A DNA stretch of 64,000 nucleotides, from NCBI RefSeq assembly GCF_047922965.1, contig NZ_CP150481.1, forward strand, positions 3,534,001 through 3,598,000, given 5' to 3'. Of this stretch, positions 27,503 through 36,500 are shown one piece after another. The notes beneath the pieces were generated by a model. That model saw only the letters and a list, made by a program, of their open reading frames with translations, was not told the DNA's origin and did no database searches. Origin of the DNA: Neptunicella plasticusilytica (GTDB lineage Bacteria; Pseudomonadota; Gammaproteobacteria; Enterobacterales; Alteromonadaceae). A program made the position numbers and the translations under genes. Position 1 is the first letter of the stretch; every line of letters begins with the position of its first letter.

Positions 27503-29699
27503 AGCGCTTATCCATACCCTGGGTGTGTCCAGACAGATTGTCACCCTGTCGTGTTTCAGTTGTGGTCCTGCCGTTAATCTCACGCTTGGGACGTTGTTTG
27601 GCAATCTCAGCCAGAATCGTACTAATCACTTTATTCCTGGCACAATCTTTAATCGTAGCCGGATGACGACGACGCCAGTTTGGATACTCTTTCCAGGTAC
27701 CGGGAATATTAACCGGATGCTTATCACCCATCAGATCGCTTAGCGGGATGCTGAATAACCTGGCACTGCCGCTGGCGACAACCGAAACCAATGCAGGTAA
27801 CAATCTGTCGAAAGGGATATCTTCCATGCAGGTACCGGCTTCCAATTTTCCCTGTTGCACCAGCAACTCAACAACTTGGTGCTTTTCATTCCGCCGCTCA
27901 GCATGGGCTTCATCCAGCTCCTGCTGACTGCCAAACAAGCCCAGTTGATGCCTTAAATCCAGATCAAAACCACTCCACCAGGCTGTCAGGGTAGGTACAT
28001 CGTGATTGGTCAGCATCATCATATTCTGGTTTTTATAATGCTCCGGTGATTTAAAGCCTCGGTCGTCTTTGCAAAAGTAAAACAGTTCATTGGAAATAAT
28101 CCCCGCGTCATATAAACGCGATACGATTTCCGGCGGCACCACGCCTAAGTCCTCACCAATTAACAAGCAATGAGCACGATGGCTCTCCAGACACAAAATC
28201 GCCAATAACGTATCAAAGGGATAATAGACATAGGCTCCGTTACCTAGTGCGTCATCTCTGGGCCACCACCACAAGCGCATCAGCGACATAATATGGTCCA
28301 TTCTTAATGCACCACAGTGACTCATATTGGTCCGGATCAATTGGATAAAATGTTGATAGTTGTGCTGTTTCAGTTTGACCGGGTCCAATGGCGCCAGTTG
28401 CCAGTTTTGTCCCTGTGGCGCAAAAGGATCCGGCGGAGCGCCAATACTGGCCTGCAAACAAAACTGTTCCGCATTGGCAGACACTTCTTCTCCTTCGGAT
28501 ACCGCGCCGACAGCTAAATCACGGATCAGGCCAATCTGCATGCCTCGTTTCCTGGCATTTTCCTGACATTGCTGTAATTGTGTTTCAGCGATAAATTGCA
28601 GATATAAGTAGAATTCCACCGGCTGGCGTAACGCCTGCGGGGCATTGGCGGCTTCATTCGCCGCAAATTGCTGTAACGGACTACCATGACGCTTCACAAA
28701 CTGGTGAAACAGTTTATTGCGTGCAGTGTTGTTATTGAGATGCCGTGACTCGAAGATTTTGAATAGCTCAATCAATGCCAGATATTTGCCCTGATAGATC
28801 GCCGCATAATCCAGCCAGTTATCTGCATCATCTGCCCGGCTAGATAAGGCTTCATCGGTCGGCAATGAATTAATTGGCAGGGCTTTATATTCAGCCACTT
28901 TCTCAATCTGGATATAAAGTGGGTTAAGTCTGCGCCGGTCACAGGGACTGTAAGGACTGGCATTATCCGGCTCTGCTATATTGAGCGCATGCAGCGGGTT
29001 AACCAAGATAAAATCAGCACCGGCTTTGGCGACCCAGTTGATGACGTCATTCAAATCACCCAAATCGCCGATCTGCCAGGGTGATTTGCTACGTAATGCA
29101 TAGAGTTGAATATTCAGGCCCCAACAAGGTTGGGCCGCTCTGTCAGCCTCCTCAGTCTGGAAAGCACGACGAGGGGCAATCATCCAGTTTCCCTGACTGG
29201 TTGTTAGTTGCTCTGCACTAAAACTGGCTTCAATCTGGTGATAGCCCATCCCCAGCTGCGCATATTCGGTTTCATTCAGTTGCTCGTACAGTGAAAACTG
29301 ATAATGACAATAACTCCGCTCTCCAATCCGGTAATCTCCCACCTGCTGCAATTGCTCCACGCGCGGTCGAACTTGTAACGCCACACCTTGTTCTGTTGTT
29401 ATACACACACATATTTCGGTGTGTAGGTCGGCTGGCAAATACAGACTAATACGCAGATCATCCGCATAGCACCATTGAAAGGCTGGCAGTGGAACTTTCC
29501 AGGGGGCCGCATCCAGTTGATAAATGCTTGTGTCGATAAATTCTTGACTAAAAAGGGAATCAGGTTGTTCTACTTGATCGGCACACATGGTTTGCAGTAT
29601 GCCTTTGCGATCATCATCCGGGATCACCACAGTATTTCCGAAACAATCGATAAACTCGGCTCCTATTCCCTGTAAGTAAAATAACTTGTCTAATCCCAT
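27495..29699 (-). CDS. malQ: 4-alpha-glucanotransferase (amylomaltase, GH77)
   Basis: 734 residues from ATG at 29699, with GGAG eight bases upstream; an upstream TTG reading is less likely. The GH77 signatures are GIQ-type catalytic regions LRMDHIMSLMRLWWWPR (nucleophile Asp), GEDLGVVPPE (acid Glu) and MLTNHDVPTLTAWW. It transfers maltosyl segments between maltodextrins, producing glucose and longer chains for phosphorylase. It is the first gene of the six-gene glycogen operon, so maltodextrin use and glycogen turnover are transcribed together. Confidence 0.96.
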   Translation of the reverse strand: MGLDKLFYLQGIGAEFIDCFGNTVVIPDDDRKGILQTMCADQVEQPDSLFSQEFIDTSIYQLDAAPWKVPLPAFQWCYADDLRISLYLPADLHTEICVCITTEQGVALQVRPRVEQLQQVGDYRIGERSYCHYQFSLYEQLNETEYAQLGMGYHQIEASFSAEQLTTSQGNWMIAPRRAFQTEEADRAAQPCWGLNIQLYALRSKSPWQIGDLGDLNDVINWVAKAGADFILVNPLHALNIAEPDNASPYSPCDRRRLNPLYIQIEKVAEYKALPINSLPTDEALSSRADDADNWLDYAAIYQGKYLALIELFKIFESRHLNNNTARNKLFHQFVKRHGSPLQQFAANEAANAPQALRQPVEFYLYLQFIAETQLQQCQENARKRGMQIGLIRDLAVGAVSEGEEVSANAEQFCLQASIGAPPDPFAPQGQNWQLAPLDPVKLKQHNYQHFIQLIRTNMSHCGALRMDHIMSLMRLWWWPRDDALGNGAYVYYPFDTLLAILCLESHRAHCLLIGEDLGVVPPEIVSRLYDAGIISNELFYFCKDDRGFKSPEHYKNQNMMMLTNHDVPTLTAWWSGFDLDLRHQLGLFGSQQELDEAHAERRNEKHQVVELLVQQGKLEAGTCMEDIPFDRLLPALVSVVASGSARLFSIPLSDLMGDKHPVNIPGTWKEYPNWRRRHPATIKDCARNKVISTILAEIAKQRPKREINGRTTTETRQGDNLSGHTQGMDKRYG

Positions 29700-29865
29700 A
29701 ACGATTAACTCCGGAGCCAATAACCAATACCAGTGACACTAAGTATGAGTATCTGCAGTAACTATGCCAGCTGAAAATAAAAGATTTACGACAAAAACGA
29801 GTCGTTGTGATGACAGTACAGGTCTTGAACGCTGAAGGTTACAGATGAGGGCTAACTGTTTATAA

Positions 29866-29903
29866 ATTATAGTAGAAAACAGAACTGCACACTTTTTGTG
29901 CAG
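29866..29903 (-). promoter_or_regulatory. Predicted promoter and inverted repeat for the malQ-glg operon
   Basis: On the minus strand a perfect TATAAT lies at 29871-29866, about 167 bases before malQ. No good -35 hexamer sits 17 bases upstream. Instead an inverted repeat, CTGCACA-N5-TGTGCAG (29885-29903), is centred near -35, which fits an activator-dependent or repressed promoter. The rest of the spacer 29700-30050 holds no gene I can support. Confidence 0.45.
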
Positions 29904-30050
29904 TCGATAAGACAATTTGTATTGAGCAGGTGCATCAATAATGAATAACCCAGCCAACAAACGATGTATAGCGCAAGCAACATACAGGAGAATCAGCCTG
30001 CGATGGTTTTCGCCGGATAAGGCAAGCTGACGACTTATTCGATACCCATA

Positions 30051-31709
30051 TCAAGTTTTATATTGTCCGACTAAACCGTCCAGCTCCGCTGCCAATTTAT
30101 TCAGATCTTCGGAAATTCCCCGAGCAACTTCGGTACCATTGGCGGTTTCTTCGGCGATACTGACAATAGTATGCAGATTTTCATTAATAGACTCGGAGAC
30201 CGATGTCTGTTCTTCTGCTGCCGTGGCAATTTGGCTGTTCATATCATTGATGGTCATTACCGCCTGATGGATTTCCTTAAGCGCAGTATCCACCTCCCGG
30301 GTATGGGTAACAGTTTCCTCACTACCTTCACGAATAGAACCGATCGCCTCGACAGCTTCTTTAGAACCGTTTTGTAAACGAGCGATCATTTGGTTTATTT
30401 CACCAGTACTGGAAGCTGTTTTAGCCGCCAGGGAGCGCACTTCATCTGCCACTACAGCAAAACCACGACCTTGTTCACCGGCACGGGCTGCTTCAATTGC
30501 CGCATTCAATGCCAGTAAGTTAGTCTGTTCGGCAATACCGCTAATCACTTCCAGCACACCACCAATATTTTTTGATTCTTCACCGACTCGAGAAATAACC
30601 TCGACCCCGGCATTCACTTTTTGCTCCAGCCCAGAAATTACCGAAATAGCCCCATCCAGTCGCTTGGCAGCGCCGTCAACCTGTTTTTCTACTTCAGCGG
30701 TTTCATGGGCCGCATTACCGGCACTGGTCGCCACTTCCTGGGCAGCGGCAGACATCTCGTTCATCGCCACTGCAACCATGTCACCTTCAACATGCTGACG
30801 TTTAACCCCATCTTCGGTTTGACTCATTAGCTGAGTCAATTCCTCACTGGAATTAGCCATAGTAGTAATCGAATGACGCACATTATTGACCAAGTCCGCC
30901 ACCTTTTGGGCGAAAGTATTAAAGGCTCTGGCTAGCGCCTGGATCTCGTCGGCTGCGTCTTCATCCAGTCGACGGCTCAAATCACCTTCACCGCTGGCAA
31001 TATCCTGCATGGCTTCCACTGCCCCATTTATAGGCTTGAGAATACTGGCTGAAAGTACCACGCCCAACCCCAATGCGACTGCCAGTAAAATAATGGCGAT
31101 AATAACCGTTGTGATTACGCTTTTATTGGTACTGGATTGCAGCTTTTCGTCCAGCTCGGCGAGATTCTGTTCCAAATCATCGATATAAAAACCGGTGGCA
31201 ATCACCCAGTCCTTACCCGGATACATGATCGCCTTGGCCATTTTAGGACTGGGCACTGAAGAACCGGCTTTTGGCCAATTATATTCAACATAACCGCCTC
31301 CCTTGCGCGCCGCTGTGATGTATTCCTGCACCAGGTGTCGCCCTTCAGGCGAACGGCTGTTATAAAAGTTTTTCCCTTCACGCTCAACATTGTCGGCACT
31401 CACAATCTGCACACCGGAGGTGTCATACACGAAGAAATAATTCTTACCGCCTTCATAGCGGATGGTACGCAGAATATCTTTCAATTCAGTTTCATTTTTA
31501 GCCACTGAGCCTGCCGTCACCGCCATATGCAACAACTCATCCAGTTGCGTACGCTTAGCCTGATAAAGCGACTGTTTCTGTTGCTCAAGACTGTTGGTAA
31601 CGATGCTCGACGCATTGCTGACAGCCAGAATAGTCATCACGATTGCCAGCAATAGTGTGGGCACTGCGGCTAACAATAAAATACGAAACTTAATCGACAG
31701 ATTATTCAT
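30051..31709 (-). CDS. Methyl-accepting chemotaxis protein with Cache sensor
   Basis: 552 residues. An N-terminal membrane helix (ILLLAAVPTLLLAIVMTILAV) is followed by a periplasmic single-Cache domain (about 35-175, with YFFVYDTSGVQIV and KDWVIATGFYIDD), a second helix near 195-220, HAMP (about 220-275) and the signalling tip EQTNLLALNAAIEAARAGEQGRGFAVVADEVR. AAGGAT precedes the ATG. The Cache fold commonly senses small organic acids; the ligand here is unknown. It starts 29 bases after the Tsx/OmpK-like gene and may share its transcript. Confidence 0.93.
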   Translation of the reverse strand: MNNLSIKFRILLLAAVPTLLLAIVMTILAVSNASSIVTNSLEQQKQSLYQAKRTQLDELLHMAVTAGSVAKNETELKDILRTIRYEGGKNYFFVYDTSGVQIVSADNVEREGKNFYNSRSPEGRHLVQEYITAARKGGGYVEYNWPKAGSSVPSPKMAKAIMYPGKDWVIATGFYIDDLEQNLAELDEKLQSSTNKSVITTVIIAIILLAVALGLGVVLSASILKPINGAVEAMQDIASGEGDLSRRLDEDAADEIQALARAFNTFAQKVADLVNNVRHSITTMANSSEELTQLMSQTEDGVKRQHVEGDMVAVAMNEMSAAAQEVATSAGNAAHETAEVEKQVDGAAKRLDGAISVISGLEQKVNAGVEVISRVGEESKNIGGVLEVISGIAEQTNLLALNAAIEAARAGEQGRGFAVVADEVRSLAAKTASSTGEINQMIARLQNGSKEAVEAIGSIREGSEETVTHTREVDTALKEIHQAVMTINDMNSQIATAAEEQTSVSESINENLHTIVSIAEETANGTEVARGISEDLNKLAAELDGLVGQYKT

Positions 31710-31738
31710 CCATACATCCTTTTAATAAGGGGATTAGG

Positions 31739-32473
31739 TTAAAAATGCCACTTAACCAGCAAGTTGACATTGGATTCATGGGTATCGAACTGTGCACTGT
31801 TAGCAATACCGTATTTATTACGCCAAAAAACATACTCGATGCCAAAATATAATGGGCTGGATAATCCCAGCCATTTGCTGGCTGACCACTTCAGTTGGGA
31901 TGTCCAGTTAAGGGAACTACGTTGATCGTCGGTGCTGTTAAACCAGTCAATAAAACCGTCATAACGGAAGGGTTGCCCCGCCAGTTCAAAAGGTAACGCC
32001 CAGGCGCTGGTCACTTGCCAGTTATCTGCATTGTTGTCGTTATGACGGCGATAAAAATTCATTTGTACAAACTGGAATTGAGGAATATTCAGATCCAGCC
32101 CGATCCCGTATAAAAATTCGGTCGATACACTGGACATTTCGACGGTACTGGCGATTAGAACGTCTTTAATAAATGCGTTAGAGATACAACTAATCCCGGT
32201 TTTGCATAAACTCAATCTGGGCGACCATTCGGCATAATTGGAACGGTCACCATCACTGGAGCGCAGATGGTCGAGGAACATAAAGCTGTCTCCCCAGTTT
32301 GTGCCAGCCACATGCTCAAGAGTTATCACCTGGCGATCCGGATCACCAATTTCATAGTGGTGACCCGATAGATAAGTCACACTAAAATCCTGCCAAAGCA
32401 CTTCTGCCCAGAGTGTTTTTGATGTCATCAATAACAGCAAATAAAATCCAGTCGACATTATTTTTTTAAACAT
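31739..32473 (-). CDS. Tsx/OmpK-family outer-membrane channel
   Basis: 244 residues from ATG at 32473; a reading ten codons longer lacks support. A signal peptide (MSTGFYLLLLMTSKTLWA) precedes EVLWQDFSVTYLSGHHYEIGDPDRQVITLEHV, which is the N-terminal signature of nucleoside-channel Tsx and OmpK porins. The C-terminus ends ...LVKWHF with the terminal aromatic needed for barrel assembly. Tsx members pass nucleosides and deoxynucleosides; specificity here is not known. Its downstream neighbour is a chemoreceptor, hinting that uptake and chemotaxis toward the same solute are linked. Confidence 0.85.
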   Translation of the reverse strand: MFKKIMSTGFYLLLLMTSKTLWAEVLWQDFSVTYLSGHHYEIGDPDRQVITLEHVAGTNWGDSFMFLDHLRSSDGDRSNYAEWSPRLSLCKTGISCISNAFIKDVLIASTVEMSSVSTEFLYGIGLDLNIPQFQFVQMNFYRRHNDNNADNWQVTSAWALPFELAGQPFRYDGFIDWFNSTDDQRSSLNWTSQLKWSASKWLGLSSPLYFGIEYVFWRNKYGIANSAQFDTHESNVNLLVKWHF

Positions 32474-32719
32474 TATCTGCACACCTGTGGTAATTCGTAG
32501 CAAACAACCGAGTTAAAACAGTCAATTAGTCTGAACATTGCTGGTATTTCCGCAAAACAAGTTTTAACTGTATCGGCAGTTTACTGAGGTAAGTGAGTTT
32601 AATACTAGGAATATTTAAAAAAATATCCACTTATCACTTTGATTTAGTTGAAATTATATTGATTTATCTGATTTAGAGGGGTGGTCATTCAACGTATAGT
32701 GCAGGCCGTTAACGGCATG

Positions 32720-32962
32720 TATGATAATCTTAATTCGGGATAAGCCGCGCCTCTCGACAACGCTCTTTTTGCGCCTGGCGGCGTTGGGTTTTCTAGCAAT
32801 AGCCAGCTATTGCGGTCGAAAACCTGCCTTGCTACCCACAAAAATTTCGTCACCGAGTGAATATAAGATAGGGTGCAAGCAGAATGGTTATGATAAATAA
32901 TGGAAATAATTCAATTATTGAAATTACAACGACACGTCTTATCCCGAACTCAGGTTATGATA
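32720..32962. repeat. MITE-like element with 25-bp imperfect inverted repeats
   Basis: Left end 32720-32744 and right end 32938-32962 match as inverted repeats at 21 of 25 positions, with an uninterrupted core TTCGGGATAAG / CTTATCCCGAA. Between them is a strong internal hairpin: GGTTTTC (32787-32793) with GAAAACC (32818-32824), and inside it CAATAGC with GCTATTG. Reading into the left end gives about 20 codons ending in a stop, possibly the tail of a lost transposase. The size and structure fit a non-autonomous mobile element or insertion-sequence remnant. It lies in the 633-base spacer between the Tsx-like and PAS genes; the rest of that spacer looks empty. Confidence 0.6.
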
Positions 32963-33106
32963 GTAAAAAAGCGCACAAAGAACAGACTATGTCAAAAACT
33001 AACCTGTATCGCACGGTGGTAGTGCTCTTTATGTTGGGCAATATCGAGCTTGGCGTTCCTGACGGTAAATTCACTTCATTCAGTGGGATCAATAACAGGA
33101 CGAACG

Positions 33107-33490
33107 ATGTGCAATAACGATATCCCTCAAACCTTCTTTGACATGTTGCCAATTCCTATTGCCATTACCAAAGAATTGCCCAACGACCTGAATTTTCCTC
33201 TGGTATTTCTCAATCAGGCTTTTACTCTGGTTATCGGTTGGGACTTAACTGATATCCCGGATAAAAATACCTGGTGGAAAACCGTCTACCCCGATAAAGA
33301 TTATGCCAAAGTCGTCGAAAGACAATGGGAACTGGCAGTATTATCCGCTCAGGAAACAGGCGAAGGTTTTATCTCTATCGATGTCAATCTGCAAACTAAA
33401 TACCATGGTGTTAAACGTTTTAAAGTCTATACCCAAATAGATAGCGTGCTTATGCCGGGATATTATGTTGTCGCGTTCCAGGCATTATAA
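33107..33490 (+). CDS. Stand-alone PAS-domain protein
   Basis: 127 residues from ATG at 33107, where AGGA lies six bases upstream. A reading from 33050 is rejected for lack of a ribosome site. The protein is a single PAS fold: FFDMLPIPIAITKEL, LVFLNQAFTLVIGWDLTDIPDKNTWWKTVYPDKDY and a C-terminal strand. No output domain is attached, so it may bind a small ligand or pair with another signalling protein. It follows the MITE-like element and converges on the pectate lyase gene. Confidence 0.8.
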   Translation: MCNNDIPQTFFDMLPIPIAITKELPNDLNFPLVFLNQAFTLVIGWDLTDIPDKNTWWKTVYPDKDYAKVVERQWELAVLSAQETGEGFISIDVNLQTKYHGVKRFKVYTQIDSVLMPGYYVVAFQAL

Positions 33491-33513
33491 AAAGCCGCCA
33501 ATTAAGGCGGCTT
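33487..33513 (-). terminator. Terminator of the pectate lyase gene
   Basis: AAGCCGCC/GGCGGCTT form an 8-bp stem with a six-base loop. The minus strand continues with TTTTTATAA, so it terminates the lyase gene; the plus strand has no T-tract, so it is weaker for the PAS gene. Confidence 0.85.
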
Positions 33514-33531
33514 AGAATCTGACAGCTTGGT

Positions 33532-36500
33532 CTATTCAGAATATTCAATTCGCAAATTATCAATCACCACAGTGCCGCCGCTTTCGGTACGGATTTGCAG
33601 GAAAGAGTTAGTCGTGGCGACCAGCCCGTCAATAACAATCGGCCCAGGTGTCAAGGTGGTAATCTGTTCTTCATAGAACTTGGATGCACCACCATGCATG
33701 GATTTACCGCTGCTGCTGGTATTGTTGTCCACATAAACCTGCAGATTGTTATTGCCATCCGGATCACTGACCGACACAAGGTCAAACATCACCTTATAGG
33801 GCTTACTCAGATCAAATACCCCCACACCTTGTGTATCGCTATCGGCGGTCTCGGTTCCGGGTTGGCTATTCCCCAGGGTAAAGCGGGCGCTGGTTAAACT
33901 GATTTCACCATTGGTGACACTAATCCCGCTACCTCCGCCGGTGATACTATACAGTGCAGTACTGGCATCATCGGGAATGCTTTTATATCCCGCACTGAAT
34001 AATTGATCGGCATCGGACACCTCAAAGTCCTCGCTAAAAGGTAAACTCACATCGGTTTCAACCGGGGTGGGTGTCGAGCCGCCGTCTTCTTCGATTGCAG
34101 GAATATCCAGTCCACTTTGATCAATCTTGCCGACGCCCGCGTTGTTGATGACTTTGGTTTTCACCTCGGCCACATCATCCAGGCTGTAATCGTAAGGAAC
34201 CACATAACTGCTAGTGGGTGTTTGATCCGGCCCTGCGGCCACATCATTATCGGCAGGCGTCGTCCAGGTCACGCCTGTACCAAACAGGTTACCCGAGGTA
34301 TTCCAGTAACCAATCACATCAGAATAAAATGACACAATCGGATTCTGGGTATTTTCGAACACATTGTTTTCAACCAGCAGTTCCGCACCGATGCGCGAGT
34401 TGATCGCAGTGGAATGGATCTCGTTGTAGTAATTGTTATACAGGTGTCCATGCCCATACCGGAACAATGGCAAGCGTGATTCAATATTTTCAAAACGGTT
34501 GTGATGGAAAGTAATATTCCGATCAGTATTGCTACTGGCCGAATCATCTTCGGTATGCCCATGCAACGAGGCTTTCCAGTGATCATGCAAATAGTTATAG
34601 GAAATAGTGATATTCCGCGCACCGGACTTGGTGTCAATCAGACCGTCGTAATAATCCTTGTCAACGCTCATGGTGCTATATAACTCATTGTGATCAATCC
34701 AGATATTTTCAGTAGTGGAGCCGTCATTGTCGCCTTCAACCGAAATGGCATCCTTACCGCCGGTTAACACATGATGGATCTTCAGATTCTGGATAATAAT
34801 GTTGTTGGCACGGCGGATGGTGATACCTATGCCGTCAAACTCGCCTCGATCGGCCACCCCGATAATGGATACATTATCCATATCTTTAATATCAATCGAG
34901 CGTCCGCTGCCACCACTGTTGGCATCGGTAATAGTACCATCCACATAAATGGTCACTGGCATATTGGCATCGCTGGCTTCTTCCAGTGCTGCAATCAATT
35001 TACTACCCGTATCCACTGTCACCGTCATACCATTGGCACCGCCGGTCACATCAAAGTTGTATCCGGCAAAACCTAAATCGATAATAGCTTCACTGATTTC
35101 CCCGTCTTGATTGCTTCCATCGCCACCGCTACCGTCATCTGATTCTTCTTCGTCAGTGTACTCAATACGCAAATTATCGATGGTAACGATACCGCCACTT
35201 TCCGTGCGGAATTGTAAGAATGAGGTTTCAGTAGCAACCAAACCTTCAATCGTCAAAGTCTCACCCGGAATAAGCGATAAAATTTGTTCGCTGTAAAACT
35301 TGGAGTCGCCACCATGGATAGATTTGGAACTACTGCTAGTATTGTTATCCACATAGATTTGGAAACCGTTATTGCCTTCCGCATCGTCTACCGCGACGAC
35401 ATCAAAGCTAACGGTATAAGGACGACTCAGATCCAATACGCCACTTGTCACGGTATCATCAGCGGAACTTTCAACATCGGGTGTACTGTTACCCACAGTA
35501 ATACGGGCACTGTCTAAAGTAATTTGACCATCAGTAATAGTAATCCCACTACCACCACCGGTAACGCTATACATGGGAATATTTTCATCAGTCCCTAAGG
35601 CACTGTATTCCGGCGTAAAGAACGCTTCTACCGTAGTATCAAAGGCTTCCTGCAAGACTAAATTGGTTTCAATGTATTCAATCCGCAAATTATCAATGGT
35701 AACAACGCCGCCGCTTTCTGTGCGTAATTGCAAGAACGAGGTTTCAGTGGCTAACAAACCCTCTACCGTGACGGTTTGCCCCGGGTTTAAATCGAGAATT
35801 TGCGTCGAATAAAATTTTGAGTCACCACCGTGAATAGACTTGGAGCTGCTACTGGTGTTGTTATCCACGTAAAGCTGGAAGTTATTGTTACCTTCCGCAT
35901 CATCAATAGCGACCACATCAAAGATAACCTTGTAAGGCTTACTTAAATCAAAGATGCCGGTTGTCACCGTGTCATCAGCCGAACTTTCAACGTCAGGTGT
36001 GGTGTTTCCCCAGGTAAAACGGGCACTGTCCATGGTCAACTTGCCGTCGGCAATACTTAAACCGCTACCACCTCCAGTAATACTGAACATAGGCACAGTA
36101 TCATTACCCGGGATCGCTTTGTAATCGGGACTGAATAACTTTTCGGTAGTGGTTTCAAACATTTCCTCAGCCAGAATATTTTCGTTGATATATTCGATTC
36201 GCAGATTATTAATCACCACCGTACCACCACTTTCGGTACGTAACTGAATAAAGGAATTCTTGGTCGCCACCAGCCCCGGCACAGTTAAAGTGGTTCCCGG
36301 TGTCAGGGTATTAATTAACTCACTATAAAATTTTGAGTCACCACCATGCATGGATTTGGAACTGCTACTGGTGCTGTTATCCACATAGATCTGGAAATTG
36401 TTGTCACCATCAGGGTCATTCACCGACACAATATCCATCACCACATTGTACGGACGGCTTAAATCGAACACCCCGGTGGCGCTGGTGTCTTGATCTGTTG

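Noticed and set aside
29739..29960. Minus-strand frame of 73 codons upstream of malQ
   Set aside because: It overlaps the predicted promoter and inverted repeat, and has no coding features.
32884..33117. Frame of 77 codons before the PAS gene
   Set aside because: It begins inside the MITE-like element and overlaps the PAS start.
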